The notes below the pieces were generated by a model that did no database searches, had not been told where the DNA came from, and saw only the letters and a list, made by a program, of their open reading frames with translations. A program made the translations under genes and the position numbers. Below, piece after piece: positions 30,561 to 43,554 of a stretch of DNA of 64,000 nt. The DNA is from Timema cristinae (lineage: Eukaryota > Arthropoda > Insecta > Phasmatodea > Timematidae): NCBI GenBank assembly GCA_039000515.1, contig JBCFYV010009882.1, positions 64,026,817 through 64,090,816 of the forward strand, in the 5' to 3' direction. How positions within the stretch are numbered: position 1 is the first letter of the stretch; each line of letters begins with the position of its first letter.

Positions 30561-32080
30561 AAAAAGAAAACATGAAAAATCCGGTCCCAAGTTATTATTA
30601 TAAAATATATGTGATTATAATTGATGCCTCTGCTAATTTAAAATAAATAATTATAGATTTTAGAAATACCAAACTTTTTTAGTAATTTGTAGTTAAATGT
30701 GCGTTTAGAAAATCAAGCTATCCTTCTACGTATGGTTTAATTATATTATTTCGCAGTGGAAATGTCTCGTTACCGACTAAATTAAATTGCATTACAGAAT
30801 CTGTACATCAAATTTCTTGAGAACTGTGAACATTTTAATATATTGTGTGTAAATGATTTGTAATGTCAAAGTTTTTCTACCCCTTAAAGTTTCCAAATTT
30901 TTTGTATTGCAAATTAATTTATTTTTGAATTATTATATTATTATATGAGAATAATATTAATTTTTTATTTGTGTATTCAAGTTAAAGTTTTGTTTTAATT
31001 CCGTAGACTACGCCCAACTATTTAGGATGCACCACTATGTTCACCCCTGGTTGGGAGAAATAGCTCAGTTTCCTGTGACTTTCTTCTTTGTTTTAATGTA
31101 TGACAAGTGTTCTCTTGCTTTGTTCAAGTGAATGGTTTCGCCTGCAGATCACGTGACGAGTCCAAGAAACCTGCACACAAAGGATGGCTTGGCTTCTTTC
31201 GTTCACTTTGTTCGAGAATCTTAACATGGCCAGACCTACTTTATGTCGTAGTCAATAGATTACAATTAACTAAAAATAAATATGTAAAACACGTGCTAAT
31301 TTAATATTGATGTTGGCAGGTCACACAAACATTGCGTGTTTCGCCTTTTTACAATAAATATAAAAGTAAAAAATTATGGTTTCTTTTTATTCTTTTAAAC
31401 ACTTATCACGATGGCAAGGTATCATCATAATAAGACATGGTAGATATATTTAAAGAAGAGATGGTGTGACATCACATTTAAAGGCCAATTATGTTTTAAC
31501 TGGACAATTATGTTTTTTCTGATCACTTAAATCAAGTTTTGTACATCAAATACACAATATGCCACCAAGACTTGGGGCATTTACTTATTATATAGATAAA
31601 AGTAGTATCGTAATTATTTAATATATATAGCCAAACTAGAGGCCAACCTATAACTATCAGAAGTAATTACTTCAGCTTTCACCATTGCTGATTCATTGAA
31701 AATACTACAATTATTGTTTCGGTCATGTGCGCCAACATCTGTCATCATGAAGTTACAGATAGCTTCAGCAGTTGTCATGGAAACAATTGAGTAAAAATGT
31801 TTATAATTGAAATATTGTGAGCATGTATCTGGTGGACGTTAATTTAGCGGAGTTTTACATCCACACTAAAAATGCAATAAGTCATATAGCAGATTTCAAT
31901 GAATGATAAAAAAATCTCATTTCATTTTTGAGTCATAAGCACAGGCATGTATGTGGGCTATAGAATTTCCTATAGCATATCGTTTATCTCAGTGATAATA
32001 TTTTGTATGGTACTTATTGTAACATGGAAAGCAAAATTGAGGCCAAATCACTATAAGAAGTAGTAAACTTTCTAGAGTTC
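30561..32080. other. AT-rich DNA, nothing recognised
   Basis: A 65-codon frame at 31107-31304 is unrecognised. An E-box-like ATCACGTGAC lies at 31148. No transposon ends or RNA genes were seen. Confidence 0.3.
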
Positions 32081-32092
32081 TTTGTATAGAAA

Positions 32093-32369
32093 GGTGACCT
32101 GGTGGTCTAGGGGTAAGGTGTCAGACTTCTGTGCTGGCGGCCGGGGTTCAATACTCGGTCCCCGCACAGATTTATCTGATTATCAAACCCTTCCTTCACC
32201 TCTGACAAAACATCTTGTGAATGTGGGGAATGCCAGGCCTCCACCGTGGTTCGGATTCCACGTTAAACTGTAGGTCCTTCATTTCATCTCACAATAAACC
32301 TACCATTACACATTAGCGTAAGTGCGTATAACCCGAATGGGTAGTAAGACATAGTGCTAATAATAATAA
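32093..32369 (+). mobile_element. SINE family B copy
   Basis: Head GGTGACCTGGTGGTCTAGGG, B box GGGGTTCAATACTC, body and common tail (GCGTATAACCCGAATGGG), short (TAA)n. The exact 12-bp direct repeat TTTGTATAGAAA flanks it at 32081-32092 and 32370-32381. Short subtype (GACAAAACATCTTGTGAATG). A 63-codon frame through it is incidental. Confidence 0.9.
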
Positions 32370-32381
32370 TTTGTATAGAAA

Positions 32382-35300
32382 CATCTACATAAGACATCAT
32401 ATAAGACTAAATTCATACTCAATCAATTCTACATGACAGTTTTATTTCACCTTTTCCTTCTTTTTTCAAATGCGGAAACTAAAATTAATTGACAAAACTT
32501 GAGAACCAAATATATGAGTGAAAACAGAGAAGTATCCAGTATTGCATTAGGATTTGTGGCAGAAAATACTAAAGTAATTTAGCAGACTTTGCCATGTTGT
32601 TCATTGATGACAACCTAAAAAAAAACCTGAGAATGTTTCATAAATTGACAGTGTTGAAAATGTTAATGAACCTAAACAAGTACGAAATTAAATATATAAT
32701 TTTGAAAATAGTTTTGATAACAACAATGCATTTCAACAATTCCAAAGAAAGCTTAAACACATGTTCTGAGTTTTCATCTGGAAGCAATTCAGTATCTGAA
32801 AATGTTTCTGTTCTCACTGAAAACTTGTCAAATTTTAAGAAACCTAACTAAAGTTTACGTAAATAGGATTATATTGATTGGCAGTATCTACAACAATTTA
32901 AAGAAATATCATTGTTATCTCAATAAGCTTACAATCCATACATTTTGTTCCAGAAAAATTTACATCAAAGAGAAAAAAATTGGGATCCCTTAAAAATCCG
33001 AAATTTAAAGGCGAATATAGTCAATTACTTAAACGTAAGCATAAGTCAGCCCTGATTCAAGTACAATTTTACTTACATATTTATTCTTCTGAAAGCAAGG
33101 CTCATGAAAAGCCTAAAGGTCTCTCAATTGAAAATAATCTGCCCCACTTCCCTTTAAATACAGATGATAATAATTTTTATAATATTCCACACATTCAAAA
33201 TGATATATAATTTACGATTTTTATATAAATCAAAACATAAAGTTTGAAATGATTTTATATAATTTTTGTAATACGTTTAAATAGATTGAATTTTGTAATT
33301 TATTATTATTTATTTGTGAATATATTCCATTATTTCATAGCAAAAATTATAAACACAACTACACCGGATGTGGTTTTTATTTTGGGGAGAAATATATATC
33401 GTTATACTGGCGTAATCTCGAGGACAGTAATTTCCTTTTGAAAATCCGCAAAATAACCTTTTTTTAAAAATAATAATTTTAAGAAGCACCGAACACAATA
33501 TATTAAATGAAAACTACTTTTAAACATGGCAACTATTTGTTTTTAAAAACAAAATGGGTCACTGTGGTTTAAAGGGTAAGACATTTATAATAAAGTTTTA
33601 TGCGTAGCTCAAATATATGGCTATCGTTCTTCCAGCTGAATAGAAAGAACCACCTTAATTCGTATTTTTCTTCACTATTTTATCACTTAAAATTTTATTA
33701 AAATTCAAAACAATCTATTCTCATATGAAATTAGTTGTAAGTCTTAAATGTAAAACTAAGTAAATCAGGAAACAGAACGTTCAAAGAACCCCGAATATAT
33801 GTCTCCTTAAAATTAATAAGTTGGACCCATAACATTCTTTTCTAGTATTTTCATTTTATACGGATAATCTTCCGAAGAATAATGAACGTAACTACATCAG
33901 CTTTCATATAATACCAAAAAAGTCAAGTTGTATAAAACAATAACAATTTTTCCCGGTATAGTCATTTTAGTGACTGATTCGATGTGATATAACTGGCCTA
34001 CACACGACTCAATACGAATGGGTTGGTTTTAAATAATACAAAGATCAAAAGATGCCACAAGTAGAGGTGGGGCCAGCTGAGCGAGCTTATCATACACAAC
34101 CATCCCCCTGACATTTCCACCCAAATCACGTGGCAAACTTATCTCAAATATAATCAACAATCCTAATGCTAGTCCTTCCATAAACAAAGCTACAAGGCAA
34201 GAATTGGGAAAAAGGTTTATGGTCATCTCTATCTCTATTACAATAGTAATTGAGGTTTAGTTTGTATGTAAAATAATTACTTTGAAAGAATTAAATAATT
34301 AAGTAGGATTTGGCTAATTCGACATTGGTTTATTCTAAAATTTGGATGATTAACACCCACCATGACTCCCCATGAATTTTCTATTTAAATCAATCGGTAA
34401 AAGTAATATTTAATTAGAAATTTAGAAGGAAATAATTGGATAGTTCGAAACCAATTCATTGTTGATTTTTGCGAGTTTGTGCTCATTTCAAACCTAACCT
34501 ATCGATATTTACTAGACCATCCCACATGCTGGGAATATCAATTAAAATTGGAGTTAGCCTATTGCCGCATAGTAAATGAGAAAGTAGGGAAATATGCAAT
34601 GGCAGTGAGAGGCTTACCTAATAAAGGGGATGTATTGGCCCGGCTTCATAAATTCTGATTTAAGTCTGCAATATTCGTATGCTAATTGTCCCAAATTTAA
34701 ACATTTTGTGTTTAAATTTTTCTTATTTTTTTATTTATGTGTTTTATATATCATATATAAAATATATGTGTATGTTTATTTGAAGCATATTTTTAGGTTA
34801 TTGATTTATTATAAACCAGTTGTTTGGACATTTATGAAAATTGTTAATTCGAATTTAGGATATTTAGAATTTTCTTAGATATCGTTTGGACTTCGAATTA
34901 AAAGAAGTTCTACTGTATAAAATAATAGTATTTTATAAACCCTTGAATTATTTAGAATTCCGTAGCTATTGAATGTATTCAAATCAGAAAGCCTTTTATT
35001 TTTCTTCTATTTGTGACCGAATAAAATAAGATAAATAACATTTATTGCTTTTTTTATCGCTACGTATCCTTGTTTTTTATTCTATCATTAATATTAAAAA
35101 TCAACTAATAAAATTATATTAAATATTAATTACATGTTTTGTTAGAAATGTGAATATTTGGAATACGCTGATAATATAAATATTAATTGTTCTCTTTTTC
35201 ATAATCACACTGCTAATCAGAACATTTTTATTTGTTTAATATAATATTTTAATATAATTTGTTATTAGGCTATACAACTACACTAGGTAAGATCAAGATT

Positions 35301-36300
35301 ATTTCTATTCAAAACAAGTCGTTCCTCACCATTATTCCTAACCCCTATAGCAACCCCAAACTGTAGTTTTATTATAATAATATAAACCATATAATGCGAT
35401 ATGGTGGTAAATGAATGGTGCACGAGTGAAATACAATCTCAAGTTCGCAATCGAGTAAACGATTGAAAAAATTATGTGTCACGAACTCTTTAGCTAGATA
35501 AATAGACTGCTCATTTAAGTGAACTGAACTAGTTTGATCTATTTTCATTACATCCGCTTCGGTGTAGTATATAATATCCTTATGAATCTAAAGGATAGTG
35601 TAACGTGGTGACTGAAAAAAAAACAATTTTATTTAGTTCTCCAAATCCTTGCATTAAATTATAGCTCAGTATCAGAGCTGCAATGTGCTTAGTGTTTAAA
35701 ACATTGATAATGGAAGGTAATCTGGACTTTATTGAAAAATTCATTAGTTGTTGTTGTAGCACACATTTGTTCTTGAGAAACAAAATAACAAAATAGAATT
35801 AAAACTGATATATTATAAAACAGACATACACATTACTGGTTTCCATTCACAAGGAATTGAGTGAAAAATCTAAAAAACAAAAACAACCGCCGTTACCAAA
35901 CGGAACGATGTCAAGCCACCTAATTCACCCTGTGTCGAATATTCATGAAATCAATCAACTGTTATCTTTGTTGTAAAGTAATTTAATCATCTTCATGCAA
36001 ACTTATCAATTAATGTATTTATTGAAAAGTTACTGAATCTTCACACAAACCTTTCAACGCAGGTCTGAATTTTTCAGTAGTTGTATAACCTTCTAGAAAA
36101 TATGCCAACTGTAAATTGTCTCATTAAAAAAATTATAACCTATATCGCTTTACACCAACATATCAAAATTAAATGTATTTGTTTGTATTGGTATAGTCTT
36201 AAAAATTAAATTGTAGATATTTATTGTTGCCTTAAATTTTCAGTACATCTATTCTTGGCACGCAAAACTTAAACTGTCGGTCCCTGTGTTATTTCATTAA
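32382..36300. other. AT-rich DNA, no confident gene
   Basis: Plus-strand frames at 32594-32851 and 32980-33210 (85 and 76 codons, rich in S/N/K) and several others of 60-80 codons are unrecognised. They could be eroded exons but nothing supports that. No repeat ends were found. Confidence 0.3.
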
Positions 36301-36379
36301 CACATTAGTTTTATTCACATCATCACTGGGACCATGGATTGAAACTCAAGCTCCTTTAATATAGATTGTTGGCTATGTG

Positions 36380-36550
36380 GATGTCAGGGTTTGAATACTT
36401 GGTGGGTTTATTGGCTTTTTTCCTTTGATGGTTTTTTCCTATTCCTCCAAGAAAATTCCGAAATATTTATTTATATTCTTCCTTCTCCCTCCCTAATCCA
36501 TTAATACAATTAATGGTGGATATTCCGAACCAATAGTAGGACGTAGTAAA
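36380..36550 (+). mobile_element. SINE family A, diverged copy
   Basis: CAGGGTTTGAATACTTGG (B-box-like) is followed by CCTTTGATGGTTTTTTCCTA, CTTCTCCCTCCCTAATCCAT, TAATACAATTAATGG and ATTCCGAACCAATAGTAGGACG, matching the family A body and tail in order. Confidence 0.5.
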
Positions 36551-36862
36551 AAAAATAGAATCATTTCAAAGGACTTTTGTATTATTCAATAATTATGCTA
36601 TTGTAACTAAAACGTGTCAAATAGACAAAATTTAAAACGGTTTCCTGTATTTTTGAATAAAGGTCACACATGAAAACCTGTTACCTATTGTTTAAATTCT
36701 ATATAAGCTATATTATTTGCCCAATAATTAGCCTCATTATTACCTAGTAGTTGTGCTATGTTATCATTATCTCTAGAATGATAGTCTACATTTAATACTA
36801 AAAAAAATATGTCTTAGAGATATATATTATAACTTTTGTGTTTGTATTGTGTGTTACTTAAA

Positions 36863-37005
36863 TGTATAACTGTCAACTGTCATCTGTATTGTTCAGTAAC
36901 TGTATTATCTGCGTGTATAACTGTCAACTGTACTATGTATTGTTCAGTAACTTCATTATCTGAATGTATAACTGTCAACCTGTAATCTGTATTGCTTGCT
37001 CAATG
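36863..37005. repeat. Minisatellite, 51-bp period, three units
   Basis: TGTATAACTGTCAAC begins at 36863, 36914 and 36965, exactly 51 bp apart, each followed by CTGT-AT-TGTATTG(T/C)T and, in the first two, CAGTAACT-CATTATCTG. The third unit is truncated. Confidence 0.85.
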
Positions 37006-37299
37006 AATTAACTAGTGGGCAAACAGTCATATGAACTTAGTATGTATCCACAAATGTGGTTATATTCAAACCTAAGTCCTCCTATTATTAAACATATTTT
37101 AAAGAGCTTACTTCCTGGTGTTAATAAAACAATGTGTTGTTAGAGGACCATCCTGAATAGTTAATATAAGCGGTATTAGAAAATATTGTATTCTATTATT
37201 AATACAATCTTCGCGTCAAGGTTTTATTTAAGTGTTAACACTAGTGGTTCACTAAATTAATTTCCTAGTTATTGTCCCCTCCTATTTAATCTTAAGGTA

Positions 37300-37600
37300 C
37301 AAACTCAAATTGAGTGGACACCTCGTGTGAGCACTAGGGACGTCCTCCCAGCACACGTCTCATATTCACTGGCTGGTTTATTTGGAGCAGGGACGAGTAA
37401 AGGGTGGGTTGCCGCTGTAATGGGGGTAATAAATCACAGCTGGAATCCAACAGGCGTCCGGTGACGTCATGCGATCAATAGAAGCCGCTAGCATGGCGCC
37501 ACTTCTATCTGCACCGGCGTACTACGAGATCGGGCTTACGCCTCATGACAACAGGCGCCTCTAGACCTTACATATGTACTTGGCAGAGTTTAAGAGTCAC
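37300..37600. promoter_or_regulatory. GC-rich island with CRE palindrome
   Basis: About 300 bp is much more GC-rich than its surroundings. It contains a perfect TGACGTCA at 37462-37469 and a short frame at 37493-37564 (MAPLLSAPAYYEIGLTPHDN, then RRL and a stop) with A at -3 and G at +4. It could be a promoter or first exon, or an unrecognised repeat. No TATA box or adjoining gene supports either. Confidence 0.25.
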
Positions 37601-38250
37601 TCGTGGAAATAGTTGATAAATAGTATATTAATCTCGGTGGCCATCTTTCAGTTCTTTCCCTCTCTATGTTTTATTCGTTACTTAGAATAATTAGAGATAT
37701 AGAGAATTATATTTTTTTTTCTCAAAGGATGTCTGGAAGAACGTAATAGTTTGGTTTATGTAGTTGTTCAAATAATAAATGTTAGAACTGTTGGTGCAAG
37801 GATTTATTATGTTTAACGCTAGGTATTTCACGCCAAAGTAAATTTTAAAAACTATTTGTTTCTTTTAAAAAGGTTTTCAATTTCCTATTTATTTAAGTAA
37901 TCATAAAAAGTGGTTCTAGGAATGCAGATATTATTTTTTTTTTCCCTAATTTAGAAGTTTTAATCAAACATTAAATTATTTACTTCATAATTGATTTGTA
38001 TTACTTGAAATTGAATAAACACTGTTTAATTTTCTATAGTATGGAGGCTGTAGCTTTCGTTAGGAGTGTCAAGCTTCATCAAATAAAATAATAATTTAAT
38101 AAGTGTACAACATTTTTGACAGCAAACTTGTATACAAGAGATCCCATATAAGGTATAACAGAAAAAAAAAAGTAAAAGAGAGTTAGTTCATTAACTTACA
38201 TTTATTAAACTTTCTTTAAACTATCTTAAATAATTACATAATGTTTGATT
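37601..38250. other. AT-rich DNA, nothing recognised
   Basis: No frame above background and no repeat ends seen. Confidence 0.3.
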
Positions 38251-38254
38251 AATC

Positions 38255-38538
38255 TGGTGACCTGGCGGTCTAGGGTTAAGGTGTCAGACTTCTATGCTGG
38301 CGGCCGGGGTTCAATCCCCGGTACCGGCAAAGATTTATCTGATTGCCAAACCCTTCCTTCCCCTCTGGCAAGACATCTTGTGAATGTGGGGAATGCCAGG
38401 CCACCACCGTGGTTCGGATTCCACGTTAAACTGTAGGTCCTTCATTTCATATCACAAACACCCTACCATTACACATTAGCGTAAGTGCGTATAACCCGAA
38501 CGGGTAGTAAGACGCGGTGCTAATAATAATAATAATAA
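38255..38538 (+). mobile_element. SINE family B copy
   Basis: Head TGGTGACCTGGCGGTCTAGG, B box GGGGTTCAATCCCC, body GGGGAATGCCAGGCCACCAC, tail GCGTATAACCCGAACGGG and (TAA)n. Short subtype. A target duplication is not obvious; the flanks share only short AT-rich words. Confidence 0.87.
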
Positions 38539-38539
38539 T

Positions 38540-40490
38540 TAGTTTAAGCTATGCTTGAAAACATTTTGATTGATAGTTTTGACAAACACTTTATAAACCA
38601 ACTTAATTTATAATAACCCGGATTAATTTGTTAAATTCTCTATAAACTTTTGAAGCTATTTCTGGTAACTGTTTTATTATTAAATATAACCTATTGTAAT
38701 GTAATTTTATTGATGTATTTTCTTTAAATAATGTTTATGCTTTGCATTTATTTGTGTGATAACGCACTCCACATCTTTAAAACATATCTACGGTTGATTC
38801 TACGGGTAGAAAAACTCTTGTTTTTTCGAGTGATCATCTTCGGAATTAATTTACCATCGAGTTATTTAAAAAAATACCGATTATTTCAAGAAATTGTTGA
38901 CAGTGCCATCTATATTATGAAACTGGCTGGTGAAATAAAGATCGATTGGATAATTTTGTGATTATTTTGAAGAAACGGCTGATTATTAGTGGTGAATTTA
39001 AATGCGACAGATTTTTATCAAAAAACTACGTGGTAATAATAGTAATTTTATCATTCATTGTTTTAATCTTGGTTATATATATTATTACTAATAGGGCATA
39101 TTAATTGTTTGGCAAGTTGCGATGCAACCTATTGTTTTATTTAAACATCTAGAGATTTTTTTATACACATCGTTGTTTCTAAATTGAATGGTCTTAAATA
39201 TTTCTTGAATAAGTGAGTTAGGAACACTTTTAAAAAATATATTAAATTCTGTATTTTCTATGTCTTCTGAAAATGTATAGGGATAAATGCTTTGTCTGAG
39301 CTTTAAGAAAACCATAATATTATGGTATTTTCACAATTTAACTGTTTCCGTTGATTATAAAAGGAGGCTAATTCCTCAAGGAATAAATATATATCATTTG
39401 GGGGGAAAGTTTTGAGTAAAATCAAAATTTTGTTTTCCTACGTGATACTTATTTTTCTTCATGATCTTGAAGATTCAACAGTATTGAGACCTTTACTATA
39501 TTTTCCACTATTATTTTCATCATACATGTGTACCCCTCCTCCGTCCCCAAGGAGCAGGGGGAGAACGTACAAAATAACAACAAAAATAAACCAGAAAATT
39601 GCAGAGTGACCTATTTGAACAATGCACAAATTACACAGACACACACATATATATATCCGTAAATAAAAATATATGTATATGTGTGTGTATGTGAATTTTA
39701 TCCAGCCGGATCACTTCACATATATACCTAAGTTTTTAAAAAGGAATAGTTTAATGTAACAACATCGGTAACGTTTTGGGTGGGATGACACATCAAAGTT
39801 AAACCAGAGGTAAATGGTATGAATATAATTTGTTTAAATGAATAATATAGAATTTTTAACAATACAATACAATATTTATATATATACATATATATTTATT
39901 TCAAAAATTATTATTAACTTTAATACTGCAACAATATGATATGTATATTCATCAAATAAAAAAAATTACGGTTATTATGGAGAATAACCTTAACTATCCA
40001 ATTAATTCACACGAGAGCTCAGCTGTATTTAATACTCAAAAATTATTATTTAGAAATCTTCAGTAAAAATATACAAACAGCAGAGCCTCATCTAATCTTA
40101 CTGATCTTTAATTATAAACGTTAATAAAAACGATTTTAATATATAGGAACTCATAAAAAATAATTAAGAAAGATCCAAAGGATATGCGATAAACAAAGAC
40201 TGCGTCAACATCCCAGATTACCAATACATGAATATATATAACATATTTTTCCATTTAACCTGGAATAAATGTTAGTGCAAAGGGACTAATAAACTATCTT
40301 CTTTAAATATTCTAAATAATGTATTAAATAAGTATAACCTAATGACCAACAATTAATTTGAGCTAAGTTTCCTTCGATATCAATTTAGTTATGCCATAAA
40401 GGATGAAATAGTCTTATTTTCAACATTTAACCATAGAGAAAGGAATAACACTAGAGGGAACCAAGGATAGGGCAAAACTCAGTCCAATTT
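38540..40490. other. AT-rich DNA, nothing recognised
   Basis: An alternating purine-pyrimidine inverted repeat (ACACACATATATATAT ... ATATATGTATATGTGTGTGT) lies at 39636-39690. Frames of 60-76 codons show no motif. Confidence 0.35.
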
Positions 40491-40494
40491 AGAA

Positions 40495-40790
40495 CAATGA
40501 AAACTGTAGTTCTGTCGAGTCGCCGCAGAGGAGCGCTAACAAACGTACTTTCAATTTTAGACTCGCATTTTCGCGCCACAAAACCATTCATTGTAAGACT
40601 TAGTTTCCGATGTAGTGTGTGGGTTTTCTTAGAGGAACTGGCAACGTTGTAAATGACCCATCACCATTGTAAAAGATAATAAACCTGCCCCAAAAGGAGA
40701 CTTGTAAGGGCGAGGAAGAAGTGCTTACAATGTCACTCAGTAGTGCCCTCCTGTCCTCCCCCCTTCCCCCAACCCGGATCAATGACCCAC
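40495..40790 (-). repeat. Dispersed repeat related to 47560-47880
   Basis: The minus strand contains TTGTTAGCGCTCCTCTGCGG followed by CGACTCGACAGAACTACAGTTTT; the plus strand at 47829-47866 has CTAGCGTTCGAAGCGGTCAC then TCGACAGAACTAAAATTTT. Weaker similarity extends through the GC-rich pyrimidine tract. Class unknown. Confidence 0.4.
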
Positions 40791-41360
40791 CACACCAAAC
40801 AGCAACATTACCAATAATTGCTAGAGAGAAAAAGAAATACTACCATCTATTCAATAGGTACTGTGTGTGGTAAAGGATGGATTCTAGTTTGAAGAACCAA
40901 ATGACTAGTAAGGGAAGACACGTTCTAACACTGGAAACCAATTATCAATGTTTAATTTTCCAGTTCGTGATGAAGATAGGAAAGAAGGTTTTAGTTATTT
41001 TCTTATTGTTTAGTAAACATAGAATAAATACTGTATTTGTTAAATACTCCCACAAATGCTAAAGTGTTTTTGGAAAAGCCTTTCTAGCCTCCAGAGGCTC
41101 ACCTTATAACGAATATTTTATTTAGTGTCCCCTATACTCCAAATTTAAATTATGAACGTGTTACTGAATTAACATTGCGTTATATAACATGATACACATA
41201 CAGTTGATTTTAGTATCTATTAGAAATTTCTGATTTGTTTTATTTTTAGTGATTTTAATTAAATTAAATATTTGATAAATGAATTCTTATTTAGAATTAT
41301 GAAAGTAAAATTTGTTTTGAACTGTGTGGGTTCTTCTTGAATGTGCCTAGTAATAACTAT

Positions 41361-41653
41361 TATTATTAGCACCACGTCTTACTACCCGTTCGGGTTATAC
41401 GCACTTACGCTAATGTGTAATAGTAGGGTGATTGTGAGATGAAATGGAGGACCTACAGTTTAACGTGGAATCCGAACCACGGTGGAGGCTTGGCATTCCC
41501 CACATTCACAAGTTGTGATTAATACACGTCTTGTCAAAGGTGAAGGAAGGGTTTGGCAATCAGATAAATCTGTGCCGAGACCGAGGATTGAACCCCGGAA
41601 CCCCAGAACAGAGGTCTAACACCTTACCCCTAGACCGCCAGGTCACCAGTAGG
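41361..41653 (-). mobile_element. SINE family B copy, long subtype
   Basis: Reverse orientation: (TTA)n, GTCTTACTACCCGTTCGGGT, TGGAATCCGAACCACGGTGG, CCGAGGATTGAACCCC and CTAGACCGCCAGGTCACC. It has the extra segment TTGTGATTAATACACGTC seen also at 22378. AATAACTAT flanks it at 41352-41360 and 41654-41662. Confidence 0.9.
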
Positions 41654-41964
41654 AATAACTATCTTTGCAATAAATTGTATGTGTATTTTTTTTAGAATTA
41701 CCTAGGATTTGTTTTCATACATTTGGAAGAATTTAAATATCATTATATATTTAATGAACTCTTTTGTTAACAAACTAAACTAAGTAGCTAATATGGCATA
41801 TTTTTGTTTCTAATTTAAAAGTATTTGCATCAATTTTAGCTTTTGGTAGTAAATTTGGTGTGGTAGATGTTAATATTTTTGCTTTCATTTAACTGCACTT
41901 ATCTTAAGACTTATGTCAAATTTGAAAATAAAATTACCCGGATCAGTAGGTACATTTAATAAAT

Positions 41965-42175
41965 ATCAGGCTCATCTAGTCTGGCTAGTCAGTGACGGAG
42001 AACTCAGGGTTCAACCCCCTGTGTAGGGCGGGGTGCTATTTCTTATATTGTTTTCTAATCTGCCTGATCGTAAATATGGGTGGACTTTCTTAAAAAACTC
42101 TACATTCCTCATTCCCATTCGAGTGTTGTTAATAAAATGCGTATAGGCTGGTTGAGTAGTGGGGCGCAATAGAAA
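41965..42175 (+). mobile_element. SINE family A, diverged copy
   Basis: Head GGCTAGTCAGTGACGGAGAA with B box AGGGTTCAACCCCC; body TTTTCTAATCTGCCTGATCG, ATATGGGTGGAC, CCTCATTCCCATTCGAGTGT and tail TGCGTATAGGCTGGTTGAGT. Strongly eroded but in the right order. Confidence 0.5.
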
Positions 42176-42298
42176 AACGATTTCATAAGCCTTTTAAATA
42201 CTAAACATTAGAAAATATTTGGCTCGATAAAATTGGTTTGCATTGCCAAGATTTGAATATAAGAGAAAACCTCATGTAGACCTATCTACAGCCAAGTT

Positions 42299-42578
42299 GG
42301 TGACCTGGTGGTCTAGGGGTAAGGTGTCAGACTTCTATGCTGGCGGCCGGGGTTCAATCCTCGGTCCCGGCAAAGATTTATCTGATTACCAAACCCTTCC
42401 TTCACCTCTGACAAGACATCTTGTGAATGTGAGGAATGCCAGGTCTCCACCGTGGTTCGGATTCCACGTTAAACTGTAGGTCCTTCATTTCATCTCACAA
42501 TCACCCTACCATTACACATTAGCGTAAGTGCGTATAACCCGAACGGGTAGTAAGACGCGGTGCTAATAATAATAATAA
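42299..42578 (+). mobile_element. SINE family B copy
   Basis: Head GGTGACCTGGTGGTCTAGGG, B box GGGGTTCAATCCTC, body and common tail intact with short (TAA)n. The exact 12-bp direct repeat TACAGCCAAGTT flanks it at 42287-42298 and 42579-42590. Among the best preserved copies here, so probably among the youngest. Confidence 0.92.
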
Positions 42579-42854
42579 TACAGCCAAGTTTACATCATCA
42601 CAATAATGGTGTGGATTTAAAAAAAAAATCTTCTTTCAACCTTTAGTCAGGGACTTTTAAATTCAATATAAATAAACAAATTTGGTCATTTGTAACTCTT
42701 CAAAAATAATAAAAAGATGGTCGTTACAATTCTTAAGGTTAGCGTTTCATAATTGAGTAATCATATTTAGTAAAATATAAGCCTACGGAAGTAATAAAAA
42801 ATGGTAATCAAAGTTATCTAAAAACCTTCAATCGTTCTAATCCAGGTTTATAGA

Positions 42855-43080
42855 TTAATCTTTTCACTTCGTCTTAGTACCCGTCTGGTATATCCACATT
42901 TAATTACACAATTGAGGTAGAAAGGATTAAAAAAGGAAATGTACCTTTATTTTCGTGAAGGGAGATGAGAAAATAATTTAGAAAAATCACCCCTAGTACA
43001 TTCGGCTGGTATTCGAATACCAACAACCAAACCAAACAAGAGTAATGTTAAACCCGCTTGCTCACTAATACTTGTTTTAA
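42855..43080 (-). mobile_element. SINE family A, diverged copy
   Basis: Minus strand: AAATTATTTTCTCATCTCCC, TTCACGAAAATAAAGGTAC, CAATTGTGTAATTAAATGTG, GATATACCAGACGGGTACTA and AGACG, following the family A order. A B-box-like GGTATTCGAATACC-type word lies toward the head end. Confidence 0.5.
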
Positions 43081-43289
43081 TTATATGAAATTTCTTAGTT
43101 AATGTTTACATGAAAGGGACTAAAAGGTCGCAAAAGAGAATCAATGAGCCTGGTCGATGTTTCGGAAGTTGAGCTAGCAGCGCCAATCGCCCAATACATA
43201 AAAGCTTATTGCCAGAGCTGGATAACTAGCAAAAATAAAAATAAGTATCTTAACAGTTGATATTATTTTAACCGTGTACATTTATATTT

Positions 43290-43350
43290 TAGTTTTGAAC
43301 TTACTTATAGTTATAATAACTTAAAAATAAGTATAAAACTAAAACCTCAA
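43290..43350. repeat. Imperfect palindrome, about 60 bp
   Basis: ATTTTAGTTTTGAACTTACT and its mirror AATAAGTATAAAACTAAAAC flank TATAGTTATAATAACTTAA, giving a nearly continuous stem. About 30 bp further on, AGGTTGGAAAACACTG resembles the end of a hAT element but no partner end was found. Confidence 0.55.
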
Positions 43351-43554
43351 TCATTGCGACTCCACCCTAAACACGTCGTAACCTCAAGGTTGGAAAACAC
43401 TGCGCTACACATTATTTTAAGTCAGATGACTTTGTTCCTATTGATCATATAAACCAGGTCAGGTACATCTAAAATATAAATAAAAATAAATTAAATGTAT
43501 ACAAAATGTATAGTCATTTATTAAATTCTTTAAATTTTTTTTTAAATACTTTGT

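Noticed and set aside
32082..32273. 63-78 codon open frames in several SINE family B copies giving similar peptides (GGRGSI-GP-DLSD-QTLPSPL)
   Set aside because: They are translations of the SINE itself; the similarity comes from the repeat's DNA, not from a conserved protein.
43380..43404. hAT right end AGGTTGGAAAACACTG
   Set aside because: Looks like a hAT terminus, but no matching left end or 8-bp duplication was found.
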